From NCBI RefSeq assembly GCF_018390695.1, contig NZ_JAHBGF010000046.1, positions 248,001 to 312,000 of the forward strand: 64,000 nt of DNA. The letters run 5' to 3'. The position numbers and the translations under genes were made by a program. Below, piece after piece: positions 25,031 to 33,407 of this stretch; position 1 is the first letter of the stretch, and each line of letters starts with the position of its first letter. The DNA is from Ancylobacter sonchi. GTDB lineage: Bacteria > Pseudomonadota > Alphaproteobacteria > Rhizobiales > Xanthobacteraceae. The notes below the pieces were generated by a model. That model made no database searches, was not told the origin of the DNA, and saw nothing but the letters and a program-made list of their open reading frames with translations.

Positions 25031-26362
25031 TCAGCTAGCGACCAAACGCAGCAAGATGAGGGCAAGGAGCGCTACGCCGCCCTGGATCGCGGTGCCCAGC
25101 GAGAACCTCGCCACCGCCGCCGCCGGCGACAGGCGGCCGGCATGGGCGACCAGCCAGAACAGCCCGTCATTGAGGTGCGAGGCGGTCATCGCCCCGGCGC
25201 CTATGGCGAGCGCGGTCAGAGTTCGTCCGGCAGGGTCGCCGAGGCCCAGCGGCGCGACGAGCTCCATCATCATGCCCGCCGCGGTGATGGCGGCGACCAG
25301 CGAGGAGCCCTGCAGCGTCTTCATCACCGCCGCCACCGCGAAGGGCAGCAGCAGCGCCAGCGCGCCGGCCGGATGGCAGCCCAGCAGCCGCTCGGCATTC
25401 ATTTCCGGCATGCCGGTTTCCTGCGCCATCTTGGCGAGGCCGCCGGCGACGCCGAGGGTGAGGATCAGCCCGGCGGCCGAGGCGAGGCCGCGCCCGACCC
25501 AGCCCTGCTCGCCGAAGCCGCCTTCCTCCCGGTGCAGGCTGACCAGCAGCATCAGCGCCACGCCGGCGATGAGCAGCACCGGCGGCCGGCCGAGCGCCAG
25601 CAGGAATTCGCGGTTGGAGCCGCCGCCCAGCGGCTCGGAGGCGATGTCGCCGAGCGACTGGGTGACCAGCAGCGCCACCAGCCCGATGCTGACGAGCAGC
25701 AGCGCGAGCGCCGCCCGCCTCGGCGCGTGCAGGCTATTCCCATCCATCGCCGCGCTCGAATTGGCCTCGACCGGCCGGCCGGACGCGGTGGCGCGGGCGA
25801 AGCCGAAGCCGACAAGGGTGACGAGCACCGCCACCGGCAGGCCATAGGCGAGGGCAAGCGTCCAGTCGGCGGCGAGGATGGTGGCGCTCGCCAGCATCAC
25901 CGGCGCCGGGATCAGCAGGCCGTGTGCGCCCGACAGCGACAGGCCGAGCGTCAGGGCCGAGCGCGGCGCCCCGCCGCCGAGCGCGCGCAGCAGCGGGGTG
26001 AGCATCGCGAAGGCGGCGGCCGGCGTCGAGGCAACGCCGGAGACGAGGCCGATCGCCGCCAGCGGCACCGAGCGGGTGCGCCATCCGCGCGCCTTCTCCC
26101 GCAGCCACGCGGTGGCGCCGGCGGCATCGGCGATGGCGGCGAGGAACGCTGCCGCCAGCACGGTGAGGCCGAGGCCGTTCACGCTTTGCGCGAAGCCGAG
26201 CCCGAATGCCTTGGTGAAGTGGCTGGTCGACATGCCCGCCGCGTAGCCGAAGCCGGCGGCGCCGACGAGGAGCGCCAGCAGCGGCAGCACCCGGCCGCGC
26301 GCGGTGACGAGCAGGACGAAGACGATGGCGACGAGGAAATAGGCGGCCTGGTAAAGCGACAT
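25031..26362 (-). CDS. GntP-family gluconate/organic acid permease
   Basis: A 443-residue inner-membrane symporter with about twelve hydrophobic segments. It matches the GntP family in layout and in segments such as FGLGFAQSVNGLGLTVLAA, SGVASTPAAAFAMLTPLLRAL and MKTLQGSSLVAAITAAG. Known members import gluconate, fructuronate, glycerate or related sugar acids with protons. The substrate is undecided here; coupling to a beta-glucosidase suggests a sugar acid. Start at 26360-26362. Confidence 0.75.
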   Translation of the reverse strand: MSLYQAAYFLVAIVFVLLVTARGRVLPLLALLVGAAGFGYAAGMSTSHFTKAFGLGFAQSVNGLGLTVLAAAFLAAIADAAGATAWLREKARGWRTRSVPLAAIGLVSGVASTPAAAFAMLTPLLRALGGGAPRSALTLGLSLSGAHGLLIPAPVMLASATILAADWTLALAYGLPVAVLVTLVGFGFARATASGRPVEANSSAAMDGNSLHAPRRAALALLLVSIGLVALLVTQSLGDIASEPLGGGSNREFLLALGRPPVLLIAGVALMLLVSLHREEGGFGEQGWVGRGLASAAGLILTLGVAGGLAKMAQETGMPEMNAERLLGCHPAGALALLLPFAVAAVMKTLQGSSLVAAITAAGMMMELVAPLGLGDPAGRTLTALAIGAGAMTASHLNDGLFWLVAHAGRLSPAAAVARFSLGTAIQGGVALLALILLRLVAS

Positions 26363-26747
26363 GGACGGGAGAGGACCGTGATGATGCGCCGGGCGGCGGG
26401 GCGGGAAGGGCAGCGTGCCCAAAGGTCTAGCCCGAGCCTCCCGCGCTGTCACCCCGCCTCCCGCGCCGCAGCAGAGGCCGGCCACCTTCCGCCTCCCTCG
26501 TCTGCCGCGCCAGCGGCGGGGAGGTTCGACCCCGTCTCCTGGTTTGGCGCCGGCAAGGCCGGAGCGTCGATCCGGAACCCGGCGCCGGTAGTCGCCGCAG
26601 GCGTCTCCGGGGGTCGTCGTCCGGCCGCGTCACGGCTTCCGGGAGCTGGGCGCCGCGCATGGCGCGCTCGTCCACAAGCCGCCTTTCCTCGCATCATCGC
26701 ATCGCGACGATTTCCCGCGCCGCCGACATCGGCTAGCTTGCCACGCC
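26363..26747. other. Gene-free divergent gap between permease and GH5 genes
   Basis: These 385 bases separate the minus-strand permease from the plus-strand GH5 gene. No open frame here looks like protein, and no clear dyad, terminator or RNA was recognised. It must contain the promoters of both units. Confidence 0.5.
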
Positions 26748-28043
26748 ATGATCGCTCGCCCTGCACGCCTCCTCCCGGCCCTCCTCGCCGCCCTCCTTGC
26801 CCTCGCCGCACCGGCCCTCGCCCAGCAGGAGCCGGCGTCCGCCGCCGCGCCGGGCGCTTCCGGCTTCATCCGCGCCGAGGGGCCCCGCTTCGTCCGGCCG
26901 GACGGCTCGACCTTCCCGGTCAAGGGCATGAGCTTCGGCAACTGGCTGCTGCCGGAAGGCTACATGTTCAAGTTCAAGGTCCAGCGCTCGCCGCGCGAGA
27001 TCGAGGACGTGATCGACTATCTCGCCGGTCCTGAAGAGGCGGCGCGGTTCTGGAAGGATTTCCGCGACGTCTATATCCGCGAGGACGACCTCGCCTTCCT
27101 GTCCGCCGCCGGCTTCACCACCGTGCGCGTGCCGCTGCACTGGAAGTTCTTCCTCGACCCCGCCGATCCCTCGCGCGTCGATCCGCATGGCGAGGGCTGG
27201 GCGCTTATCGACCGCGTCGTCGGCTGGGCGAAGGCGCATGACATCAAGGTCATCCTCGACATCCACGCCGCGCCGGGCGGGCAGACCGGAGTGAACCACG
27301 ATGACGGCGTCGGCTACCCGCTGACCTTCTACGTGCCGGAGTTCCGCCGTCGCACCCTCACGCTGTGGCGGGCGATCGCCGAGCGTTACAAGGACGAGAC
27401 GGCGGTGCTGGGCTACGATCTGCTCAACGAGCCGATCTCGCCCTATCACGACATGGACTATCTCAATCCGCGGCTGGAGCCGCTCTATGCCGAGATCACC
27501 CAGGCGATCCGCGAGGTGGACCCGAACCATCCGGTGATCCTCGCCGCCGCGCAGTGGAGCACCAATTTCGGCGTGTTCGGCCCGCCCTTCGCGGAGAATG
27601 TCGGCTACACCTACCACAAGTTCTGGGCCAGCCCGGAGCGGCGCGAGGTGCAGGACTACGTCAATTTCGCCAATCGCTGGGGCGTGCCGATCTTTCTCGG
27701 CGAGACCGGCGAGCTCACCGACGAGTGGAACGCCAAATACCGGGCGATGAACGAGAAATTCGGCATCGGCTGGAGCTTCTGGACCTACAAGAACCTCGAT
27801 TCTCGCTCCACCGTGGCCTCGATCGCCAAGCCCGAGGGCTGGGACGCCATCGCCGCCTTTGGATCAGTGCCGCGCTCGGAATGGGCGTCGATGCAGAAGC
27901 CGCCCCGCGAGCAGGTGGTGGCGACGCTGCGCGCCTATCTCGACAATGCCCGCTTCGCCAATACGACGATCAATCGCGGCTATGTCGCCTCGCTCGGGCT
28001 CACCGCGCCCGCCGGCAGCGGGAGCACTGCGTCCGGCCAGTAA
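26748..28043 (+). CDS. Secreted family 5 glycoside hydrolase (endoglucanase/exo-1,3-glucanase-like)
   Basis: A 431-residue enzyme with a Sec signal peptide (LLPALLAALLALAAPALAQQ). The GH5 barrel has both catalytic glutamates: acid/base Glu228 (YDLLNEPIS) and nucleophile Glu319 (IFLGETGEL). Conserved RVPLHWKFF and DIHAAPGGQ segments resemble the exo-beta-1,3-glucanase/endoglucanase branch; exact specificity cannot be read from sequence. It may supply oligosaccharides to the exported beta-glucosidase across the divergent gap. Confidence 0.82.
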   Translation: MIARPARLLPALLAALLALAAPALAQQEPASAAAPGASGFIRAEGPRFVRPDGSTFPVKGMSFGNWLLPEGYMFKFKVQRSPREIEDVIDYLAGPEEAARFWKDFRDVYIREDDLAFLSAAGFTTVRVPLHWKFFLDPADPSRVDPHGEGWALIDRVVGWAKAHDIKVILDIHAAPGGQTGVNHDDGVGYPLTFYVPEFRRRTLTLWRAIAERYKDETAVLGYDLLNEPISPYHDMDYLNPRLEPLYAEITQAIREVDPNHPVILAAAQWSTNFGVFGPPFAENVGYTYHKFWASPERREVQDYVNFANRWGVPIFLGETGELTDEWNAKYRAMNEKFGIGWSFWTYKNLDSRSTVASIAKPEGWDAIAAFGSVPRSEWASMQKPPREQVVATLRAYLDNARFANTTINRGYVASLGLTAPAGSGSTASGQ

Positions 28044-28103
28044 GGTGCGGCCATAATGTGGGGCGCATGACGTCCGGCGCTGCGCCGGGCGCCGCGGCGG
28101 CGC

Positions 28104-28388
28104 TCAGCCGTTCACCTTGCCCAGCGTCTCGACCAGCTCGGTGATCTTGCGGCGCTGCTCGTCCGGGTCGCCGGAGGCGATGGCGTGTTCGACGCAATGC
28201 GCGACATGGTCGCGCAGCACCTCTTCCTCCACCCGCTTCAGCGCCGCCCGCACCGCCGCCACCTGGGTGACGATGTCGATGCAATAGCGGTTGTCCTCCA
28301 CCATGCGGGAAATCCCCCGCACCTGGCCCTCGATGCGGCTCAGCCGTTTCAGACAGGAACTGCGCGTGTCGTTCTGCATGCTTGTCAT
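28104..28388 (-). CDS. csoR: CsoR-type copper-sensing repressor
   Basis: A 94-residue four-helix repressor of the CsoR/RcnR/FrmR family. The Cu(I) ligands of CsoR are visible: Cys in NRYCIDIV, then His and Cys in [10 protein letters not shown] with the required H-x3-C spacing. Copper binding would release it from DNA. It is divergent from copA, and two near-identical 17-base operators lie in the 63-base gap. The start at 28386-28388 abuts operator 1; an internal ATG at 28377-28379 would shorten the protein by three residues. Confidence 0.88.
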   Translation of the reverse strand: MTSMQNDTRSSCLKRLSRIEGQVRGISRMVEDNRYCIDIVTQVAAVRAALKRVEEEVLRDHVAHCVEHAIASGDPDEQRRKITELVETLGKVNG

Positions 28389-28405
28389 ATACCCTCAGGG
28401 GGTAT
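28389..28405. promoter_or_regulatory. CsoR operator 1
   Basis: ATACCCT-CA-GGGGGTAT, a G-tract pseudo-palindrome of the type bound by CsoR. It directly precedes the csoR start codon, so binding would repress csoR itself. Confidence 0.8.
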
Positions 28406-28421
28406 ATATCGCAAGTGTCGG

Positions 28422-28438
28422 ATACCCTGTGGGGGTAT
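28422..28438. promoter_or_regulatory. CsoR operator 2
   Basis: ATACCCT-GT-GGGGGTAT differs from operator 1 only in the two central bases and lies 33 bases (about three helical turns) from it. It ends 13 bases before the chosen copA start, so it would block copA. Confidence 0.8.
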
Positions 28439-28451
28439 GAGGAGGATGGCG

Positions 28452-31043
28452 ATGGCGCGCGACGGTCACGATCAGGCGGCTCACAAGCACGCGGAGGGCG
28501 GCTCGTGCTGCGGCGGTCACACCGAGCCGACGCCTGCCGTGCAGACACCTGCCGTGCCGGCGCCGAAGGAGGCGGCATCCTCCTGCTGCGGCGGCCACGG
28601 TCACGGCACTGACGAGACGGCCGAGGCCACCGGCGCCTGCTGCGGCGGCCATCATCATGATCATGCCGACGCGGCCGCTCCTGCCCATTCGCACGACCAC
28701 GCACACGCGCATCACCACCACGCGGCTCCGGCGGCGGGCGCGCACGGTGCCGTCCATATGGCCAAGGACCCGGTCTGCGGCATGGACGTCGACCCGCACA
28801 CCGCGACGCTGAAGGCCGACCATAACGGCGTCACCTATTATTTCTGCTCGCCCGGCTGCCGCACCAAGTTCGTCGCCGACCCGGAAAAGTATCTCGGTGA
28901 CAAGGCACCGGCGGCGCCGGTGCCGGAGGGCACCGAATATACCTGCCCGATGCACCCGGAGATCCGCCAGATCGGCCCCGGTTCCTGCCCGATCTGCGGC
29001 ATGGCACTGGAGCCGGTGCTGGTCAGCCTCGACGACGGCCCGAACCACGAACTGATCGACATGACCCGGCGGTTCTGGATCGGCCTCGTGCTGACCCTGC
29101 CGGTGTTCGCGCTGGAGATGGGCAGCCATCTCGTGCCGGCGCTGCATCACCTCGTGCCGCCGGAGATGTCGAGCTGGATCCAGCTGGTGCTCGCCACCCC
29201 GGTGGTGCTGTGGGCCGGCTGGCCGTTCTTCCAGCGCGGCTGGGACTCGGTCGTCACCCGCAACCTCAACATGTTCACGCTGATCGCGCTCGGCACCGGC
29301 GTCGCCTATCTCTACAGCCTCGTCGCGGTGCTGGCCCCCGGCCTGTTCCCGGCGGCGTTCCGCGCCGCCGACGGTACGGTGGCGGTGTATTTCGAGGCGG
29401 CCTCGGTCATCACCGTGCTGGTGCTGCTCGGCCAGGTGCTGGAGCTGCGCGCCCGCGAGCGGACCTCCGGCGCGCTCAAGGCGCTGCTCGACCTCGCGCC
29501 GAAGACCGCCCGCCGCCTCAATGAAGACGGCTCGGAGGAGGAGATCGCGCTCGACGCCATCGTCGTCGGCGACCGGTTGCGCGTGCGTCCCGGCGAGAAG
29601 GTGCCGGTCGACGGCACGGTGGAGGAGGGCCGTTCGGCGCTCGACGAGAGCCTCGTCACCGGCGAATCCATGCCGGTCACCAAGCAGGCCGGGGACAAGC
29701 TGATCGGCGGCACGCTGAACCGCTCCGGCGGTCTCGTCATGGTCGCCGACAAGGTCGGCCGCGACACCATGCTGTCGCGCATCGTGCAGATGGTCGCCGA
29801 GGCGCAGCGTTCCCGCGCGCCGATCCAGCGCCTCGCTGACCGGGTCGCGGGCTGGTTCGTGCCGCTGGTGGTCGCCTGCGCGCTCGTCGCCTTCGTCGCC
29901 TGGGCGGCCTTCGGGCCGGATCCGAAATTCGCCCATGGCCTCATCGCCGCGGTGGCGGTGCTGATCATCGCCTGCCCCTGCGCGCTCGGGCTGGCGACGC
30001 CGATGTCGATCATGGTCGGGGTCGGGCGCGGCGCGCAGATGGGCGTGCTGATCAAGAACGCCGAGGCGCTGGAGCGGCTGGCTTCGGTGGATACCCTCGT
30101 CGTCGACAAGACCGGCACGCTCACCGAAGGCCGCCCCAGCCTCGTCGCCATCGAACCGGCAGAGGGCTTCGACGAGGCCGGCGCGCTGCGCCTTGCCGCC
30201 GCCGTCGAGGCGCCGTCCGAGCACCCGCTGGCCCATGCCATCGTCGAGGCGGCGAAGGCGCGGGGTATCGACCTTCCCAAGGTGCGCGGCTTCGATTCGC
30301 CGGTGGGCAAGGGTGCCTATGGCATGGTCGAGGGCAAGCGGGTGATGATCGGCTCGGCCAGCTTCCTGTCGGGCCTCGGCATCGACGTGTCGTCGCTCAA
30401 AGCCCGCGCCGATGTGCTGCGCAAGGATGGCGCCAGCGCGATCTATCTGGCGGTGAACGGCAAGCCGGCCTCCATCCTCGCCATCGCCGACCAGGTGAAG
30501 GTGACCACGCCGGACGCGCTCAAAGCGCTGGCGGCCGACGGCGTGCGCGTCGTCATGCTCACCGGCGACAACCGCACCACGGCTGAGGCGGTGGCGGCAA
30601 AGCTCGGCATCAAGGAGGTCGAAGCGGAAGTCTCGCCGGAGGACAAGGCGGCGGTGATCGCCCGGCTGAAGAAGGAAGGTCGCGTCGTCGCCATGGCCGG
30701 CGACGGGTTGAACGACGCGCCGGCGCTGGCGGCGGCCGATGTCGGCATCGCCATGGGCCACGGCACGGATGTCGCCATCGAGAGCGCCGGGGTGACGCTG
30801 CTCAAGGGCGACCTGATGGGCATCGTCAAGGCGCGGCGGCTGTCGGCGGCGACGATGGCGAACATCCGGCAGAACCTGTTCTTCGCCTTCGTCTACAATG
30901 CCGGCGGCGTGCCCATCGCGGCGGGCGTGCTCTACCCGATCTTCGGCCTGCTGCTGTCGCCGATGGTGGCGGCGCTCGCCATGTCGCTCTCCTCGGTGAG
31001 CGTCATCGGCAACGCGCTGCGGCTGCGCGCGGCTCGGCTCTAG
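28452..31043 (+). CDS. copA: Copper-exporting P1B-type ATPase with Cys/His-rich N-terminus, YHS and HMBD domains
   Basis: An 863-residue membrane pump that exports Cu(I). Order: a metal-binding leader with three CCGGH motifs (residues 19-23, 45-49, 63-67) and a His run to residue 90; a YHS domain ([22 protein letters not shown]); a heavy-metal binding domain ([26 protein letters not shown]); then the ATPase core with [13 protein letters not shown] (CPC copper site), DKTGT and [16 protein letters not shown]. The usual N-terminal HMA CxxC domain is absent. The start at 28452 is chosen for AGGAGG at 28440-28445. CsoR probably represses it through the two upstream operators. Confidence 0.9.
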   Translation: MARDGHDQAAHKHAEGGSCCGGHTEPTPAVQTPAVPAPKEAASSCCGGHGHGTDETAEATGACCGGHHHDHADAAAPAHSHDHAHAHHHHAAPAAGAHGAVHMAKDPVCGMDVDPHTATLKADHNGVTYYFCSPGCRTKFVADPEKYLGDKAPAAPVPEGTEYTCPMHPEIRQIGPGSCPICGMALEPVLVSLDDGPNHELIDMTRRFWIGLVLTLPVFALEMGSHLVPALHHLVPPEMSSWIQLVLATPVVLWAGWPFFQRGWDSVVTRNLNMFTLIALGTGVAYLYSLVAVLAPGLFPAAFRAADGTVAVYFEAASVITVLVLLGQVLELRARERTSGALKALLDLAPKTARRLNEDGSEEEIALDAIVVGDRLRVRPGEKVPVDGTVEEGRSALDESLVTGESMPVTKQAGDKLIGGTLNRSGGLVMVADKVGRDTMLSRIVQMVAEAQRSRAPIQRLADRVAGWFVPLVVACALVAFVAWAAFGPDPKFAHGLIAAVAVLIIACPCALGLATPMSIMVGVGRGAQMGVLIKNAEALERLASVDTLVVDKTGTLTEGRPSLVAIEPAEGFDEAGALRLAAAVEAPSEHPLAHAIVEAAKARGIDLPKVRGFDSPVGKGAYGMVEGKRVMIGSASFLSGLGIDVSSLKARADVLRKDGASAIYLAVNGKPASILAIADQVKVTTPDALKALAADGVRVVMLTGDNRTTAEAVAAKLGIKEVEAEVSPEDKAAVIARLKKEGRVVAMAGDGLNDAPALAAADVGIAMGHGTDVAIESAGVTLLKGDLMGIVKARRLSAATMANIRQNLFFAFVYNAGGVPIAAGVLYPIFGLLLSPMVAALAMSLSSVSVIGNALRLRAARL

Positions 31044-31068
31044 GAAGACGTGGCTCTCGGAAGACACG

Positions 31069-31110
31069 ACCGGGGTTCCTCGCCGCCATGTTGTGGCGAG
31101 GAACCCCGGT
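31069..31110. terminator. Long perfect hairpin after copA
   Basis: A 16-base stem without mismatch (31069-31084 with 31095-31110; ACCGGGGTTCCTCGCC and its complement) has a 10-base loop. It lies 26 bases after the copA stop and 43 bases before the next gene. No T tract follows, but stem strength supports termination or an insulating role. Confidence 0.7.
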
Positions 31111-31152
31111 GCCTATAGTTACCGCCGGGATTTGTGGTGTCCGGGATCGACT

Positions 31153-31998
31153 ATGACGTCGCGTTCGTTGACCGTCTTTACGGAAGGCGGCCTGGGTAAT
31201 CGCATGCGGACGCTGCTCGCCGCGCTCACCCTGGCAAAGCTTCAGGAACGGACATTCACCTATATTTGGCCGATGAACCACAAGTTCAGTGCGCATCTCA
31301 ACGATGCGTGGGGATTTCGCTACCGCTGCATCAGCACCGATTTCAGCTGGGTGACCCGTAACCCGGACGTGAAATTCCACGACGAGCACATCGACGATCT
31401 GGAGGCCGTCGCGCGGGAGCGCGAGGTCTGGATCCGGACGCTGCACGGCATGCGCCATCCCTCGCTCAAGGCAGGATGGCGCAAGGAGTTCCGTGCCCTC
31501 AAGCCCGTCCCCGAGGTCGAGCGCCGGGTGCGGGCGACCTGGAGCAAGGGCCTCGGCGATGCGCCTTATGTCGGGGTGATGATCCGGGCGCATCCGACGG
31601 CGCCGCCGCGAACCCTGCAGCGTTCGCCGGTCAGCTGGTATCTGGAGCGGATGCAGGGGATCGTCGACCGGTTCCCCGGCATCGGCTTCTTTCTGAGCGC
31701 CGATACCCCCGAGGTCCATGAGGCCGTCCTCAAGCGCTTCGAGCGCGTGATCGTCCAGGACGACAAGGGGGTCTTCAATGCAGCGGCCGGCATTCAGGCC
31801 GCCGCCGCCGACCTCTATCTCCTGGCGTCCGCCTCCTTCGTGCTGCAGCCTTATTGGTCGAGCTTCCCGGAAATGGCGAGGGCGCTGGCCGACCGCCGGG
31901 TGGGCTTCGTCCACTCATTGTCCGACGGCGAACCCGCCACCGCCTGTTTCGATCTGCCGCCGCCGGCCGATCCGCTGCGTCCCTTCGCCCGGGCGTGA
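31153..31998 (+). CDS. Fucosyltransferase-like protein of unassigned function, paralogue 1
   Basis: A 281-residue protein I do not recognise with certainty. It opens with FTEGGLGNRMRTLLAALTLAK, like the GxGNR motif of O-fucosyltransferase/NodZ-like GT-B enzymes. It also has VGVMIRAHPT (a possible sugar-nucleotide Arg/His site), FFLSADTPEV, VIVQDDKG and DLYLLASASFVLQPYWSSFPEMARALA, the layout expected of the donor-binding half of such enzymes. No signal peptide or membrane segment is seen. The next gene is a close paralogue. A glycosyltransferase acting on a surface glycan is the best guess. Confidence 0.6.
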   Translation: MTSRSLTVFTEGGLGNRMRTLLAALTLAKLQERTFTYIWPMNHKFSAHLNDAWGFRYRCISTDFSWVTRNPDVKFHDEHIDDLEAVAREREVWIRTLHGMRHPSLKAGWRKEFRALKPVPEVERRVRATWSKGLGDAPYVGVMIRAHPTAPPRTLQRSPVSWYLERMQGIVDRFPGIGFFLSADTPEVHEAVLKRFERVIVQDDKGVFNAAAGIQAAAADLYLLASASFVLQPYWSSFPEMARALADRRVGFVHSLSDGEPATACFDLPPPADPLRPFARA

Positions 31999-32117
31999 AC
32001 CGGGCCGCGACCGGCGAGGTCGCGGCAGGTGCCTGCGATGGGACGTGCCTTTGCCGTTTTCAGCTATTGCGATTTCCATTCGTCGGGTTTGTTGCGGTGA
32101 GTTTCATGGATGACGGT

Positions 32118-32960
32118 ATGACGTCGCGATCCCTGGTCGTCTTCACGTCTGGCGGACTGGGAAACCGGATGAGGACGCTGGTCGGTGCGCTGGCCCTCGC
32201 CAAGATGCAGGGGCGAGAATTCAGCTACCATTGGGCGATCGACCATCGGTTCGGCGCCGAGCTCTCCGATCTGTGGGAGTTCCCGTACCGGAGCCTCGAC
32301 GACGACCTCGCCCGCGATATCCTCAAATCCGGCGTGGCGCTCCATAATGAGCAGCTCGCCGATCTTGAGGCGGTCGACGGCGAGGCCGCGCTGTTCATCA
32401 AGACCATTCACGAGATGCGCCATCCGGTGCTGCGGGAGAGCGGCCGCATGGAGCTCCGCCGCCTTGATCCGGTGGCGGAGGTGAGACGACGGGTGCTGGA
32501 GACCTGGGACAAGGGGCTGGGCGCCGCACCCTATGTCGCGGTAATGATCCGCGCCCACGCGGCATCCCATGCGACCACCCTGCGCACTTCGCCGCTCGAA
32601 TGGTATGTCGAACGGATGCAGGAACTCGCTGACCGCTTTTCCGGCCTGCGCTTCTTCCTCAGCACTGATTCTCCCGAGGCTCAGGAGGCGATGCTGCGAC
32701 GATTCGGGCGCGTCGTCGTGCAGGACGACAAGGGGGGCTATAATTCGAAGACAGGCCTTCAGGCCGCCGTCGCCGACCTCTATCTGCTCGCGGCGGGGTC
32801 CTTCGTGCTGCAGCCTTATTGGTCGAGCTTTCCCGCCATGTCGCGGGCACTGGCCGATCCTCGTGTGCGGTTCGTCGATGCCAATAGCGCCGCCGCCGAG
32901 CCGCCGTCGATCGACCTGCCGCTGCCGGCCGATCCGCTGCGTCCCTATGCCCGGGCGTGA
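32118..32960 (+). CDS. Fucosyltransferase-like protein of unassigned function, paralogue 2
   Basis: A 280-residue tandem paralogue of the preceding protein; more than half of the residues match by eye. Shared blocks are GGLGNRMRTL, VMIRAH, VVQDDKG, DLYLLA, FVLQPYWSSFP and the C-terminal ending PADPLRP-ARA. The middle (residues 55-90) has diverged. The start is set to match the paralogue (MTSRSL); an in-frame ATG at 32106 adds four residues. The 119-base gap between the two shows no terminator, so they may be co-transcribed. Confidence 0.6.
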   Translation: MTSRSLVVFTSGGLGNRMRTLVGALALAKMQGREFSYHWAIDHRFGAELSDLWEFPYRSLDDDLARDILKSGVALHNEQLADLEAVDGEAALFIKTIHEMRHPVLRESGRMELRRLDPVAEVRRRVLETWDKGLGAAPYVAVMIRAHAASHATTLRTSPLEWYVERMQELADRFSGLRFFLSTDSPEAQEAMLRRFGRVVVQDDKGGYNSKTGLQAAVADLYLLAAGSFVLQPYWSSFPAMSRALADPRVRFVDANSAAAEPPSIDLPLPADPLRPYARA

Positions 32961-32984
32961 CGGACACACGGTGGCGTCGTGCCG

Positions 32985-33016
32985 CGATGACGCGTCGTCC
33001 CGATGACGCGTCGTCC
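32985..33016. repeat. Perfect 16-base tandem duplication
   Basis: CGATGACGCGTCGTCC occurs twice in a row, and each unit is nearly self-complementary around ACGCGT. It lies 25 bases after the second paralogue. Confidence 0.8.
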
Positions 33017-33063
33017 TTAGGGAGCGTTCCCGTTATCCGCCGCGCCGCCTGCTGCGCCGCGAG

Positions 33064-33195
33064 GATGTGGGGGGCGGCGCCGGGACCTCCACCGGCAGGG
33101 CGGTAGCCCTCGTCTCGCAGTTCCCTAGGCGGCAATCGCGAACCGCGTCGAGCCGAGCTGGCTGCGACCGACCCTATGTCCCGCCCGGCCACGAT
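33064..33195 (-). pseudogene. Decayed duplicate of the dadA 3' end
   Basis: The stretch from 33081 lines up with the end of the intact dadA (from 33441) with about one base of net gap over roughly 110 bases. The first 24 bases differ at two positions. Read on the minus strand it still shows LG-T--A--A spacing matching HLGWTLSAVTAH of DadA and, in another frame, LPVEVP. Stops and frame changes show it is not coding. Together with the repeat before it and the terminator after it, it accounts for most of the 447-base gap. Confidence 0.6.
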
Positions 33196-33318
33196 CTTCT
33201 CCCGGCAGTCCTCATCCCGGCAGGCACATCCGGCCCGGCGTGTGTCAGCCCCACCCGCGCGAACGCGTTCGGCTTCCGGCCCGGCCGCCCTGTGCAAACC
33301 AAAGATGCCCGCAAACGA

Positions 33319-33346
33319 AAGATGCCCGGCGCGAACCGGGCATCTT
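33319..33346 (-). terminator. Intrinsic terminator of dadA
   Basis: AAGATGCCCGG (33319-33329) pairs fully with CCGGGCATCTT (33336-33346) across a 6-base loop, 62 bases downstream of the dadA stop. The minus strand continues TTCGTTT. A partial copy of the left arm occurs just before it (33301-33312). Confidence 0.75.
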
Positions 33347-33407
33347 GTCCTCGACAGGCGGCGGAGACGTGCGGCGGAAGGGGGTCGTTTCCGCCGCGCG
33401 GCGCCGT

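Noticed and set aside
28395-31067. 890-codon open frame on the minus strand opposite copA
   Set aside because: It mirrors copA in a high-GC codon pattern and encodes His/Arg/Gln-rich low-complexity protein without domains. The copA frame has all P-type ATPase motifs.
33064-33360. Short open frames in the gap after the second paralogue
   Set aside because: The region is a decayed dadA fragment and a terminator. No frame has a ribosome site or conserved protein sequence.
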